64,000 bases of DNA from Komagataeibacter xylinus (GCF_009834365.1 NZ_CP041348.1:2145001-2209000), one strand, 5' to 3'; positions 47,134 to 56,329 are shown, counted from the first letter of the stretch. Notes: generated from the sequence alone by a model not told the origin. Translations and numbers: made by a program.

Positions 47134-48530
47134 GCGCGGATGTCGTGGCCCTTATCCGGCAGGGCACTCCCACGCCCTGCGCCGGGCGCTTTGTGCTGGA
47201 TGTTGATGCGTGGCAGGCCATGACCGCCGGGTTGCGCGATGCCGACCTGCCTTTGCTGGGGCTATGGGCTGATGGCGTGCAGGTGCATGCCCTGTTCTGC
47301 CATGGCCCGACACTGCTGGTTGCCAGCGTTGGGGTGTTGCCTGAGGGCTATTCCGCCCTGTCGCCCGTGCGCGTGGGGGCACAGGGGCCAGAGCGCATCA
47401 TCCATGATTTGTGGGGCATTCCGGCCATTGGTGGCAGGCGTGATCCGTGGCTGGATCAGGGCCGGTGGCCGGTCGCCATGCCCCTTGCGGCCCATCCCGT
47501 CCCCACGCCCGGCCTGCCGGAGGGGCGGGAGTTCATTGATGGGCCGATGGTGATTCAGGCAGGCGGCACGGTGCTGGGTTATGGTCCGGCGGAGGGGAAT
47601 TTTCGTGCCCCGTTCCATCTGCGGCTCGGCCTGCCGGGCGAACGCATCGATGAGGTGCAGCCCTGCATGGGCTACGCGCATCGGGGGTTGGCCGCGCGCC
47701 TGCGGGGGCTTGCGCCACAGCAGGCAGTACGGCTGGTTGCCCGGATTGATGCAACCGCAACCGTGGCACACCAGCTGGCCTTTGCCCGCGCCCTGCACAA
47801 CGCCACAGGTACGGCCATGCCCGCGCAGGGCGTGGCAGCAGGTGTGATGCTGGGCGCCATGGAACGGATTGCCACCCATCTTGATGTGCTGGCGCAGGTG
47901 AGTGCGATGCTGGGCGATGGACGCAGCGCTACCCTGGCCGCCACCATGCTGGAGCAGGTGCGGCAGGCCTGCAGGGCTGCGTGCGGACGCCGCCTGCTGT
48001 TTGATGTCATCCCGCCTGCTGCCCCCCTGCCGCTGCGTGTGGATGACACGCAACTGGCCATGCTGGCAGCGGAGCACGCGACCCTGCACCGGCTGTTCTG
48101 GCGCCCCCGTGGCCTTGCGGCGCTGGCGCGTGGCAGGGGCGTGTTATCAGCGGCAATGGCGGCCCGCTGGGGCATTGTGGGCTGTAACGCGCGGGCTGCA
48201 CAAAAGGGGCAGGGCGATATGACCGACCGGCTTGATGTCCGCCTGAGCGAGATCGGGGAAAGCCTGTCCGTGCTTGCTGCCCCGCCCGAGTGTTCTGTCA
48301 TGAAGGCCGAAGGCGGAGGTGGGGAAGGTCTGGGCTGGGCCGAAGGCCCGGCAGGCCCGGTCTGGCACTGGCTGCGCCTTGAGGCGGGGCATGTTGCCGC
48401 CTGGTGGTGTGGCGATCCGTCACTGGCGCAGGTGCAGGCATTGCCCGCGATCCTGTCTGGCGCGGTTTATGAGGATGTGGGCCTGATTCTGGTCTCGCTG
48501 GGCCTGTCAGCCACCGGGGCGGATCTGTAA
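47130..48530 (+). CDS. hyfG: HyfG-like (NuoC-NuoD fusion) subunit without NiFe ligands
   Basis: 466 residues. The first 110 are NuoC-like (ERIIHDLWGIPAIGG matches the EREVYDMFGI-type motif). The rest is NuoD/hydrogenase-large-like: MGYAHRGLAARLRGL (180-194), MERIATHL, GCNARA (351-356). Catalytic [NiFe] subunits carry RxCGxC just after the HRG motif and DPCxxC at the C-terminus. Here the first reads RIDATATVAH (205-214) and the last residues read SLGLSATGADL (456-466), so all four cysteines are gone. It therefore cannot bind NiFe, like the hydrogenase-related 'Ehr' complexes. ATGA-coupled to hyfF. Confidence 0.85.
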   Translation: MSADVVALIRQGTPTPCAGRFVLDVDAWQAMTAGLRDADLPLLGLWADGVQVHALFCHGPTLLVASVGVLPEGYSALSPVRVGAQGPERIIHDLWGIPAIGGRRDPWLDQGRWPVAMPLAAHPVPTPGLPEGREFIDGPMVIQAGGTVLGYGPAEGNFRAPFHLRLGLPGERIDEVQPCMGYAHRGLAARLRGLAPQQAVRLVARIDATATVAHQLAFARALHNATGTAMPAQGVAAGVMLGAMERIATHLDVLAQVSAMLGDGRSATLAATMLEQVRQACRAACGRRLLFDVIPPAAPLPLRVDDTQLAMLAAEHATLHRLFWRPRGLAALARGRGVLSAAMAARWGIVGCNARAAQKGQGDMTDRLDVRLSEIGESLSVLAAPPECSVMKAEGGGGEGLGWAEGPAGPVWHWLRLEAGHVAAWWCGDPSLAQVQALPAILSGAVYEDVGLILVSLGLSATGADL

Positions 48531-48973
48531 TGGCGCAGCTGCACCTGTTCTGGCCCGAAGGTAAGCCGTTGCCGCGGCTTGAGGCGCTGGACATCTTCCA
48601 TATCGAAAGCGGTGGTTGCACCGGTTGCGCGCTTGAACTGGCCAGCCTGTCACGCGCCCTGCTGGCGGGCAATCATCCCATCCGCTTCGTGCCCACGCCC
48701 CGGCAGGCGGCCATGCTGCTGTTGACCGGCAGCCTGACGGTGGGCATGGCGCCCGTGGTGGAACTGGCCTGGCAGGCCATGCCCGGCCCGCGTGTGCTGG
48801 CCGTGGTGGGAGACTGCGCCGTGAATGGGGGGCTGTTTGGCGGCAATTACGCCGTGCTGGGCGGCGTGGGCGTACGGGCGCGCAGCAGTGTGTCGCTTCC
48901 CGGGTGCCCACCCGCGCCGGATGAAATCCTGGCCGCCCTCGTGCGCTGGCAGGCGCGTGCTGAAGAAGCATAA
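48530..48973 (+). CDS. hyfI: HyfI/NuoB-like small subunit with four cysteines
   Basis: 147 residues. C30 and C33 (GGCTGC), C96 (VGDCAVNGG) and C126 (LPGCPPAPDEIL) are spaced as in NuoB/HyfI, which use four cysteines to hold the proximal [4Fe-4S] cluster. So the electron site next to the missing NiFe centre is kept. It starts within the stop of the large subunit (TAATG). Last gene of the operon; a repeat element follows. Confidence 0.87.
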   Translation: MAQLHLFWPEGKPLPRLEALDIFHIESGGCTGCALELASLSRALLAGNHPIRFVPTPRQAAMLLLTGSLTVGMAPVVELAWQAMPGPRVLAVVGDCAVNGGLFGGNYAVLGGVGVRARSSVSLPGCPPAPDEILAALVRWQARAEEA

Positions 48974-48977
48974 GGAT

Positions 48978-49030
48978 AAAAGTTTTCAGGCGCCCCCTTT
49001 TTTCAAAAAGGCGGCGTTTTCCCAGGTTTT
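48978..49030 (+). repeat. Intergenic repeat element, copy E (divergent)
   Basis: AAAAGTTTTCAGG, then a CTTTTTTCAAAAAGGCGGC hairpin, then CCCAGGTTTTCT: the same plan as copies A-D with more changes and a single inner hairpin. It lies between the converging hyfI and pssA genes. Confidence 0.6.
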
Positions 49031-49031
49031 C

Positions 49032-49898
49032 TCAGCCCGGACTGTGGGGTGCGGGCTCGTCACTTTCCTGCAGATCTTCCGCCGCGCGGCGCAGGCGGTG
49101 AAAGCTGCGCCGGCTGATGGGCAGGAGCATCAGGTAGATCACGCCCGCCGCCGCGAGCGCGCCCCACGGCTCGGCAATCATGATGGCGGCATAGGCTCCC
49201 GTGCCCAGCATGGTGGGCAGGATGAGTGGCGAAGGCACCTTGAAGTTCTTGAACGACCACACCGGCAGGGTCGACACCAGCAGGAAAGCCGTGCCGCTGA
49301 GCGTTAGCGCGGGCATGAGCGGGTCGCGGGTGAGGTCATACAGCCAGTCAAGGTGCAGGCGCTGCGCCTCCAGCCCTAAAAAGAGCGGAAACAGCGCCAG
49401 CCCCGCCCCTGCGGGCGCAGGCACGCCGGTAAAGAAATTGGCGGCGTATTTGGGCTGGTTCTCGTCATCATCAAGGCTGGCATTGAAGCGGGCAAGCCGC
49501 AGCGCCATGCATACCGTGAACATGATGCACGGAATGTAGCCAAACCGCCCGCCTTCGTGCAGTGCCCACAGGTACAGCACGAAGGCAGGCGCCACCCCGA
49601 AGCACAGGAAGTCGGACAGGCTGTCGAACTCCGCGCCAAAGCGGCTGGTGCCGCGCAGCAGGCGTGCGATGCGGCCATCAAGCCCGTCGATGCACGCGGC
49701 AATGAGAAGGGCCGTAGCCGCATCACCAAACCGTCCCTCCAGCCCGAATCGCATGCCCGTCAGGCCTGCGCACAGGCCGAGCATGGTCAGGAGGTTGGGG
49801 ATCATCCGGTTGAACGACAGACCCCGCACGCGGGGGCGCTGGCGTTTTTTCAGCCTGCGGATGCGGCGCGACCGGTTGGCGGGGGGAGGAACTGCCAT
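49032..49898 (-). CDS. pssA: CDP-diacylglycerol--serine O-phosphatidyltransferase
   Basis: A 288-residue inner-membrane enzyme that makes phosphatidylserine. The CDP-alcohol motif starts at D71 with DGLDGRIAR and finishes with FDSLSD, the aspartates in place. The N-terminus is basic and is followed by about eight helices. The basic lead and NLLT start (NRMIPNLLTMLGLCAG) fit the PssA type II family. It follows psd by six bases, a common pair. Confidence 0.94.
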   Translation of the reverse strand: MAVPPPANRSRRIRRLKKRQRPRVRGLSFNRMIPNLLTMLGLCAGLTGMRFGLEGRFGDAATALLIAACIDGLDGRIARLLRGTSRFGAEFDSLSDFLCFGVAPAFVLYLWALHEGGRFGYIPCIMFTVCMALRLARFNASLDDDENQPKYAANFFTGVPAPAGAGLALFPLFLGLEAQRLHLDWLYDLTRDPLMPALTLSGTAFLLVSTLPVWSFKNFKVPSPLILPTMLGTGAYAAIMIAEPWGALAAAGVIYLMLLPISRRSFHRLRRAAEDLQESDEPAPHSPG

Positions 49899-49904
49899 AA
49901 CCGC

Positions 49905-50582
49905 TTACAGCCGCGCCATCACGGTCTCGCCGCCGATCATGGTCTGGCCCACCTCGACAAGCGGGGCCACATCGGCGGGCAGGTACAGATCGGTGCGCGA
50001 GCCAAAGCGGATCAGGCCAAAGCGCTCGCCGGTTTCGTACTGCATGCCTTCTTCCGCATCGCACAGGATGCGGCGCGCGATCAGGCCCGCGATCTGCACC
50101 ACGGCAAGCTGCCGCCCGTCCTTGAGCGTGAGCCGCAGGGCATTGCGTTCATTGAGTTCCGATGCCTTGTCGAGGCTGGCATTGAGGAACTGCCCCGCAT
50201 GGTACGATACGCGCGTGACCGTGCCCGCGATGGGCATGCGGTTCACATGCACGTCGAGCACCGACAGGAAAGTGGCGATGCGCCAGACCGGGGTGTCGCC
50301 CATGTCGAGTTCCGGCGGCGGGGCCACTTTCTCGATCGAGACGATATGCCCATCCGCCGGGGCCACGGCCACGTTGGCTTCGGCCGGGGTGACGCGCTCG
50401 GGGTCACGGAAGAAATACAGGCAGAACCCGAAGAACAGGCCACTGGCCGTACCAAGCAGCCTGGTTGCCCGCCACGGCAGCAGCCGCCCGATCACGGCGC
50501 CCGCGCCTGAGGCGAGCAGGAAGGGGCGCGCGGCCGGGTGCGGCGGGGCAAGGACAAGCTTGAGGGATTGAATTAGCGACAT
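49905..50582 (-). CDS. psd: Phosphatidylserine decarboxylase proenzyme
   Basis: A 225-residue proenzyme of the short, Psd-related type, converting phosphatidylserine to phosphatidylethanolamine. Self-cleavage should occur at G194-S195 in [11 protein letters not shown], giving a pyruvoyl-bearing small chain. Also typical are YFFRDPER and the [10 protein letters not shown] segment. Start at 50582 as the frame's first residues with family similarity. Coupled to pssA. Confidence 0.94.
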   Translation of the reverse strand: MSLIQSLKLVLAPPHPAARPFLLASGAGAVIGRLLPWRATRLLGTASGLFFGFCLYFFRDPERVTPAEANVAVAPADGHIVSIEKVAPPPELDMGDTPVWRIATFLSVLDVHVNRMPIAGTVTRVSYHAGQFLNASLDKASELNERNALRLTLKDGRQLAVVQIAGLIARRILCDAEEGMQYETGERFGLIRFGSRTDLYLPADVAPLVEVGQTMIGGETVMARL

Positions 50583-50616
50583 GGGACAATGTTCATGGAG
50601 ATTCCCGCAAAATTGG

Positions 50617-51381
50617 TCAAGTATCCTGCGCGTTTCCATCCTGCTGGCGGTGGGTGAGGCTGCGCGAAAACAGCCGCGCGGGCCGCAGCCTCAGCCCGGC
50701 TGGCATGATCGTGGCCGGGCGGGCAGGCACGCCTGCATAGATGTCCTTCACCGCCTCGATCATGCACACGCCGCCCAGGCGGGGGAAGAGGGTTCGCCCC
50801 GTCCATTCCGCCAAGGTGGCAGGGCCCGCGGGGCAGGGGCCGGCAGGGGGAATGTAGAGGGCATCTTCATGGCGCTCGGCGCGGAAGCAGGCATTAGCCA
50901 GCCAGCGGTCGATCTGGCGGCGCGAAAAGGGCGTGCCCTGCCCGAAGGGTGAATTGTCGGCATGTGCCCACAGCCCGGCCCGGTTGGGCACGATGAGCAG
51001 CAGCACGCCGTCATCTTTGAGAATTTTCCAGACCTGGCGCAGCAGCGTGTTCTTGTCCTCGCTGGTTTCAAGCGCGTGGATCATCACGATCCGGTCGAAT
51101 TTCAGGTCATCGAAGGGCAGGCTGTCGCCACGGACCACGCAGTCGCGCCCCTGCCACGGCCCGCCCTCACGCGTGACCGGCGTGTCGAGCCGTGCTGAAA
51201 AGCAGGGCTGTCCGGGCCGGTCCCATAGTGGCAGGAAGGGCAGGGCATAACCAAGCCCGAGCATGTGGCCACGCGATCCCTCCGGCCAGAATCCGGCCAT
51301 GCGCTGGCCAAGCAGCCGGGCGGCCATCTGGCCCCGGCGGGAAGCATAAAAGCTTGCGGCGGTGTGCATGTTGGCGCCCAT
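50617..51381 (-). CDS. Class I SAM-dependent methyltransferase
   Basis: About 254 residues with a Methyltransf_11-like core: [20 protein letters not shown], then [16 protein letters not shown]. The usual SAM glycine loop is weak ([13 protein letters not shown]). The substrate is unknown. It is divergent from gloB, an arrangement seen in other alphaproteobacteria. An ATG at 51369 is an alternative start. Confidence 0.8.
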   Translation of the reverse strand: MGANMHTAASFYASRRGQMAARLLGQRMAGFWPEGSRGHMLGLGYALPFLPLWDRPGQPCFSARLDTPVTREGGPWQGRDCVVRGDSLPFDDLKFDRIVMIHALETSEDKNTLLRQVWKILKDDGVLLLIVPNRAGLWAHADNSPFGQGTPFSRRQIDRWLANACFRAERHEDALYIPPAGPCPAGPATLAEWTGRTLFPRLGGVCMIEAVKDIYAGVPARPATIMPAGLRLRPARLFSRSLTHRQQDGNAQDT

Positions 51382-51462
51382 GGGTGTTACACTAACAGGC
51401 TGCAGGCGGGCATGCCATGCCCATGGTGTGGCAGGAACCCAGGTTACTATGGAGGGACAGTC

Positions 51463-52194
51463 ATGACACGGAAGCTCTTGATCGAGGCGATTCCCATCCT
51501 GTCAGACAATTACGCCTGGTTCGTGCATGATGGCCCGGCAGGCCCCGCTGCCATGATCGACCCCGCCGAGGAGGCGCCGCTTGTCGCCGCCATTGATGAA
51601 GCAGGCGGGCGGCTGGACATGATTTTCCTCACCCATCACCATGCCGACCATATTGCCGCAGCCGAAGCGCTGCGCCAGCATTATGGTGCCCGGATCGTGG
51701 GAGCGGCGGCGGATGCGTACCGCCTGCCGCCGCTCGATATCGCGGTGCGCGATGGCGATGTGGTGGCGTTTGGCACGCAGCAGGTGCAGGTGATGGCAAC
51801 CCCGGGCCATACATCGGGCGAGGTATCGTATTATTTTCCCTCGGGGCCTGCGCTGTTCTGTGGTGATACGCTGTTCAGCATGGGCTGCGGGCGGCTGTTC
51901 GAGGGCACGCCGGCCGACATGTTCGCCTCGCTCCGCCGCATCGATGCCCTGCCCGGCGCAACGCTGCTGTGCTGCGGGCATGAATATACGCAGTCAAACG
52001 TGCGTTTCGCCCTGCATGTCGATCCGGATAATGCCGCCCTGCAGGCGCGCGCGGCCGAGGTTGCCAGCCTGCGGGCGCGTGGCCTGCCCACCCTGCCAGT
52101 CAGGCTCGATGTGGAGCGCGCGACCAATCCCTTCCTGCGCACGCCGGATGTGGCGACGCTGGGCAGGTTGCGAAAAGAGAAGGACAGCTTCTGA
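51463..52194 (+). CDS. gloB: Hydroxyacylglutathione hydrolase (glyoxalase II)
   Basis: A 243-residue metallo-beta-lactamase-fold enzyme that hydrolyses S-lactoylglutathione in methylglyoxal detoxification. The metal motif THHHADH is at 57-63, with GHTSGEV, CGDTLFSMGCGRLFEG and CGHEYTQSN further on. The C-terminal glutathione-binding domain has the family's NPFLR. GGAGGG before the ATG at 51463 fixes the start. Confidence 0.95.
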   Translation: MTRKLLIEAIPILSDNYAWFVHDGPAGPAAMIDPAEEAPLVAAIDEAGGRLDMIFLTHHHADHIAAAEALRQHYGARIVGAAADAYRLPPLDIAVRDGDVVAFGTQQVQVMATPGHTSGEVSYYFPSGPALFCGDTLFSMGCGRLFEGTPADMFASLRRIDALPGATLLCCGHEYTQSNVRFALHVDPDNAALQARAAEVASLRARGLPTLPVRLDVERATNPFLRTPDVATLGRLRKEKDSF

Positions 52195-52424
52195 CATAAT
52201 ACGTCATGAACGCATTGCGCCGGGTGCGAAAAGCCTGAGCATGGCCCTGTGCTGGTGCAGGATAAGCTGTTTTACCAGAGTGGAAAATGAAGGTTTGATG
52301 ATACGGCTCATGGTCGGGGCGCGGGTTATGCCCTAAAGGGAGAGGACACGCCTCACGCCAGGGCGTCCGCGCGGGGCGTTCCGGCCCTTCGGCCCGCTTC
52401 CCGCGCCATGTGAAAGGAAGGCAT

Positions 52425-52958
52425 GTGTCGGTCTCTTCTGCTCCCGTCGTCATCAAGAAATATGCCAACCGGCGGCTGTACGATACCGAACTGTCGGCAT
52501 ACATCACGCTTGAGAACCTGATGGACATGGTCAAGCTCGACCGTGCCTTTGTCATTCTCGATGCCCGCACCGGCGATGACATTACCCGTGGCGTGCTCGC
52601 CCAGGTCATGCTTGAGGAGGAAACACGCGGCCGCGCCATACTGCCGGTCGCCTTCCTGCGCCAGCTCATCCGCTGTTATGGCGACAGCAGGCAGGGCGAG
52701 GTGTCCGACTACCTCGAACGCATGATGGGCGAATTCATGGACCGTCAGGCCCCCGATGCGGGCGACGGGCTTGAGGCGCTGGGCCAGGAGCAGGCCGCCG
52801 TGGTGCGGCAGGCCATGTCGCTGTTCACCTCGCTTTACGCGGTGGAGCGCGCGGGCAACCGCACGGTGGAGAACCTGCTGCAGGAAATCATGGACCTGCG
52901 CCAGCAGGTGGAAACACTGCAGGGCCAGCTTGCGGGCACGCCGCGCGCGACTGACTGA
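52425..52958 (+). CDS. phaR: PhaR-type polyhydroxyalkanoate synthesis regulator
   Basis: About 177 residues with the PHB/PHA accumulation regulator N-terminal domain (VIKKYANRRLYDTELSAYITLENL), then the central ILDARTGDDITRGVLAQ segment and a helical C-terminus. A GTG start at 52425 follows GGAAGG. No PHA synthase is present in the window, so the target genes are unknown; the family is often kept without PHA genes. The 230 bases before it hold no gene. Confidence 0.88.
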   Translation: MSVSSAPVVIKKYANRRLYDTELSAYITLENLMDMVKLDRAFVILDARTGDDITRGVLAQVMLEEETRGRAILPVAFLRQLIRCYGDSRQGEVSDYLERMMGEFMDRQAPDAGDGLEALGQEQAAVVRQAMSLFTSLYAVERAGNRTVENLLQEIMDLRQQVETLQGQLAGTPRATD

Positions 52959-52970
52959 GGGGTACCCTCT

Positions 52971-54521
52971 TCACGTCCGCCCAGCCGGGCAACCTGCACC
53001 GGCATCATGGGGCATGAAAGCTTCAAGGGCATGGGCCAGTCTGCGCATGGCGGGATCAATCTCATGGTGCGGCGTACCGGCATATCCCAGCAGCAACCCG
53101 TGCTGCTTGCGCGGACCGGCATAACACTCTGAAAGAGGCGCAACCCGCACGCCTGCCTTCAGGGCGGCCGCCGTGGCCGCGTGGTCATCAAAGCCGGGGG
53201 CCAGGGCTGGGGCGGGGCAGGCGACGACATGCATGCCGCCTGAATCGGGAGTGATATGCATGAGACCTGTAAGGGAGCGGGCTGCGACCTCCATCAGGCT
53301 GTTCTGGCGGGCGGCATAGAGCAGGCGCGTGCGCCGCAGGTGCGAGACCAGATGCCCCTCCGCGATGAAACGTGCCAGCGCGCCCTGCCCCATGAGCGGG
53401 GCGGGGGTGAAAACCTGCGGCAGGACCACCTGCGCCGCAGGCACAAGGGCGGGCGGCAGCACGATGTAACTCAGCCGCAGGGCAGGAAAGAGCAGTTTGG
53501 AAAAGCTGCCCAGATAGGCGACGCGTCCCGCGCGGTCGAGGGCGCGCAGGGGTGCCAGCGGGCGGCCCGAATAGCGGTATTCGCCATCAAAATCATCTTC
53601 GATGATCCAGCCCTGCCTCCGTTGTGCCCAGCTGAGCAGGGCCAGACGGCGCTGCAGGCCCAGCACCGTGCCCAGCGGGTAGTGATGTGATGGGGCAACA
53701 ATCGCCAGCCGGGCATCTGGCGCCATGGCAAGGGCGGTTGCGGGGGCAAATCCCGATTCATCAATGGCAACCGGCACGGCGCGGATACCGGATGCAGCCA
53801 GTGCGGCCCTGATGCCGGGATAGCCCGGCTCCTCCACCCAGGCCGGTTCGCCTGCTTCAAGGGCGATGCGGGCAAACAGCGATACGCTCTGCCTGACACC
53901 GGCAGTGATGACGATACTCTCCGGCGCGCAACTGAAACCGCGGGCAGTGCGCAGATGGGCGGCGATGGCCTGCTGCAGGGCAGGATGGCCGAATGGAGGC
54001 GGCGTGCCAGCAATAGGCCATGCGGGTCTGCGCCAGTCCTGCTCAAGCAGTTTTGCCCATAGCGCAAAGGGAAAGGCCTGCCTGTCCGGCTGCCCGAGGG
54101 GAAAGGCGATGGGCGGCTCGCCGGGTGTTGCATGCCCTGGCGCGTGCTGCGCGTGCCTGAGCAGCACCCTTGTCCGCTCCGGCAGCAGGGGAGGCGGCAT
54201 GGGGGCATGGGGCGCGCTCTGGGTGGGGGCGGGGGCAAGCATGTCATCGGGCAGGTCCTGCGCCACCGATACGCCCGAGGAGCTGCGTGCCACCAGATAC
54301 CCTTCAGCCTGAAGCTGATCGAGGGCCGCGAGCACGGTGCCCCGCGCGCAGCCAAGCTCAGCGGCCAGCAGCCGTGAGGAGGGCAGTTTCGTGCCACAGG
54401 CCAGCCGGCCTTCCAGTATTGCGCGGCGGATCTGTTCGCGGATCTGGGCCTGCAGCGTCTGGCCGCCGTCTGTCTCCAGCACGATGCCCAGCAGCACGGC
54501 CCGGCGTGCCTGTCGTCCCAT
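52971..54521 (-). CDS. MocR/PdxR-type transcriptional regulator (GntR HTH + aminotransferase-like domain)
   Basis: 516 residues. A GntR winged helix (QIREQIRRAILEGRL...LPSSRLLAAELGCARGTV) is joined to a fold-type-I aminotransferase domain with the PLP lysine in LGSFSKLLFP. Such regulators sense PLP or amines. Divergent from a pyridoxamine-oxidase-like gene, so a vitamin B6-linked role is likely (PdxR type), but not proven. Start at 54521 chosen because the HTH begins here. Confidence 0.87.
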   Translation of the reverse strand: MGRQARRAVLLGIVLETDGGQTLQAQIREQIRRAILEGRLACGTKLPSSRLLAAELGCARGTVLAALDQLQAEGYLVARSSSGVSVAQDLPDDMLAPAPTQSAPHAPMPPPLLPERTRVLLRHAQHAPGHATPGEPPIAFPLGQPDRQAFPFALWAKLLEQDWRRPAWPIAGTPPPFGHPALQQAIAAHLRTARGFSCAPESIVITAGVRQSVSLFARIALEAGEPAWVEEPGYPGIRAALAASGIRAVPVAIDESGFAPATALAMAPDARLAIVAPSHHYPLGTVLGLQRRLALLSWAQRRQGWIIEDDFDGEYRYSGRPLAPLRALDRAGRVAYLGSFSKLLFPALRLSYIVLPPALVPAAQVVLPQVFTPAPLMGQGALARFIAEGHLVSHLRRTRLLYAARQNSLMEVAARSLTGLMHITPDSGGMHVVACPAPALAPGFDDHAATAAALKAGVRVAPLSECYAGPRKQHGLLLGYAGTPHHEIDPAMRRLAHALEAFMPHDAGAGCPAGRT

Positions 54522-54522
54522 A

Positions 54523-54533
54523 ACTGGTCCAGT
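54523..54533. promoter_or_regulatory. Palindrome ACTGGTCCAGT between the MocR-type regulator and its divergent gene
   Basis: A perfect five-base-arm palindrome (ACTGG/CCAGT with a T centre) just ahead of the regulator's start, with a second CTGGT 24 bases away at 54548. MocR regulators usually bind spaced repeats in such divergent regions, so this is a plausible self-control site. Confidence 0.4.
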
Positions 54534-54615
54534 CCGTTTTTCGCTATCTGGTTCTTTTCTTTGGGCCACTTTACCACAATCGTGGGTGGGCAACCACATC
54601 ACGGGATCAGTCACC

Positions 54616-55356
54616 ATGACGAGACAGACGCCAGCGGAGCCGGGCGGGATGCCTGACAGCTTTCCCGTAACACCGGTCAACCGGGTGAAGCGCCAGCCCG
54701 GTCGCGGCCATTACGACAGGGCCACGGTCCATGCCATTCTTGATGCGGCCCTGCTGTGCCACATTGCTTATGTCATTGACGGGCGGCCCTATTGCACGCC
54801 CACCAGTTTCTGGCGCGAGGGGGAGCATCTTTACTGGCATGGCTCATCGGCAAGCCGGATGATCCGCACGCAGGCTCAGGGCATTGACCTGTGCCTGACC
54901 GTAACCCACCTCGATGCGCTGGTCATGGCGCGTTCGGGCTTTCATCACTCGGTCAATTACCGTTCCGCCATGGTTTTCGGGCAAGCGCGTGTTGTTGAGG
55001 ACATGGAGGAAAAGCGTGCGTTGATGGACCGTCTGGTCGACCGTATCTATCCGGGCCGCTCCAGTCTCATCCGACCACCCAATGCGAGCGAGATCAGGGC
55101 GACATCCGTCCTGTGCATGGAAATCGAGACCGCCTCGGCCAAGATCCGCGAAAAACACGTATCTGATGACGAGGCGGATTATGCAGATGTGCCAGCATGG
55201 ACGGCGCTTTACCCCGTGACACAGGTGCTGGGCGCGCCTTCCCTGTGCCCCCGGCAGCAGGCGGGGCTGGAGCGCCCGGCCGGGATGGCCGATTTCACGC
55301 CTGGTGCCCGGCTTGATGCGGTCATGACCTCAGCCTACCGGCGTATTTTCGGGTAG
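54616..55356 (+). CDS. Pyridoxamine 5'-phosphate oxidase-family (FMN-binding) protein
   Basis: A 246-residue flavin-binding split-barrel protein. It carries VNRVKRQPGRGHYDRATVHAILD and the FMN-region YVIDGRPYCTPTSFWREG, as in the PF12900-type relatives of PdxH. True PdxH function is not certain. Divergent from the MocR-type regulator and probably its target. Confidence 0.82.
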   Translation: MTRQTPAEPGGMPDSFPVTPVNRVKRQPGRGHYDRATVHAILDAALLCHIAYVIDGRPYCTPTSFWREGEHLYWHGSSASRMIRTQAQGIDLCLTVTHLDALVMARSGFHHSVNYRSAMVFGQARVVEDMEEKRALMDRLVDRIYPGRSSLIRPPNASEIRATSVLCMEIETASAKIREKHVSDDEADYADVPAWTALYPVTQVLGAPSLCPRQQAGLERPAGMADFTPGARLDAVMTSAYRRIFG

Positions 55357-55381
55357 CGCTGCCTGAGCGGGAGCGGGATGG

Positions 55382-55504
55382 TTACGGGGCCGCAGGTGCG
55401 GACTGCCACGGGCAGACTTCAAACGGGGAACACCCATACGCGTCATAAGCCGGTTCACTCAGGTCAGGATAGCCACAGACCGGGCAGGTATGGATGCGCG
55501 TGTG
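55382..55504 (-). pseudogene. Small zinc-ribbon (CPCC-type) protein remnant
   Basis: The minus-strand frame reads IHTCPVCGYPDLSEPAYDAYG, then SPFEVCPWQSAPAAP and stop. This matches the start of a short cysteine-rich family (CPVCGY...EICPCCG), but the second cysteine pair is disrupted and no start codon is visible ahead of it. A frameshifted or decayed gene between PPOX-like and plsC is the likeliest reading. Confidence 0.4.
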
Positions 55505-56254
55505 TCATGCGTGCGCGGGTTCCGCTGGTGCTGCGGGGGCCTGCGGCACGGGCAGGCCGTTGCCCGTGCACAGCTCGCGCCACGCGTTGCCAATGGCGGG
55601 CAGCAGCTGCGCGCGCTTCAGCCCCGCGGGCAGGGGCCTGCCCACCACGATGTGAATGGTGCCCGGCGTCTTGACCAGCGCGTTGGGCCCCCAGTGCAGC
55701 CCCGCATCGGTTGCGACCGGAATGACCGGCAGGCCGGTATGGGCCGAAAGGGCGGCAATGCCCGGCTGCAGCTTTATCGCAGCACCAGGGGGCGTGCGCG
55801 TGCCTTCGGGGAAGATGATGATCTGCCGCCCCTCCTTCGCCGCCCGGTCGGCATCGGCCAGCAGGGTGCGCAGCGCCTTGGCTCCACCATCGCGGTCCAC
55901 GCCGATCATGCCGGTCAGGCGCAGCATGGGGCCAACGAGCGGAATGCGCTCAAGCTCGCGTTTCATGACATAGGTGGGCAGGGGCACGATGTTCATCCAC
56001 GCGAATGTGTCGAACATGGACTGGTGCTGGCATGCCAGCAGGCAGGGGCCGGGGGGCAGGTGTTCAAGCCCGCTCACCTGTATGTTGATGCGGCAGATGC
56101 GTTCCAGCCCGCGCAGGGTCAGCCCTGTCCACAGCTTGGCATAGGCCAGCGCGTATTTTTTGCCAAACAGCCGGATGGCGAAGGCCGCGATGCCCATCAT
56201 CAGGGTCAGCACGACAAAATACAGGTTGAACACGAAGGCGCGCAGTACGGTCAT
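55505..56254 (-). CDS. plsC: 1-acyl-sn-glycerol-3-phosphate acyltransferase
   Basis: A 249-residue inner-membrane enzyme making phosphatidic acid. The catalytic H77-x4-D82 (QHQSMFD) and the phosphate-binding FPEGTRT (149-155) are present, with an N-terminal membrane helix. The start at 56254 (MTVLRAFVFNLYF) is chosen over an earlier ATG, which would add 22 residues of no similarity. Behind ydcF with a 75-base gap. Confidence 0.93.
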   Translation of the reverse strand: MTVLRAFVFNLYFVVLTLMMGIAAFAIRLFGKKYALAYAKLWTGLTLRGLERICRINIQVSGLEHLPPGPCLLACQHQSMFDTFAWMNIVPLPTYVMKRELERIPLVGPMLRLTGMIGVDRDGGAKALRTLLADADRAAKEGRQIIIFPEGTRTPPGAAIKLQPGIAALSAHTGLPVIPVATDAGLHWGPNALVKTPGTIHIVVGRPLPAGLKRAQLLPAIGNAWRELCTGNGLPVPQAPAAPAEPAHA

Positions 56255-56329
56255 GGGGCTAACAGGTCCATCCGGGTGGTTCAGCGCTATCCTAACACCA
56301 GAAAACGCGGCCTGCGACAAGCCGCCCGC

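Noticed and set aside
42782..48973. A functional formate hydrogenlyase or hydrogenase-4
   Set aside because: The NiFe cysteines are absent and no formate dehydrogenase, ferredoxin-like subunits or maturation genes are seen in the window.
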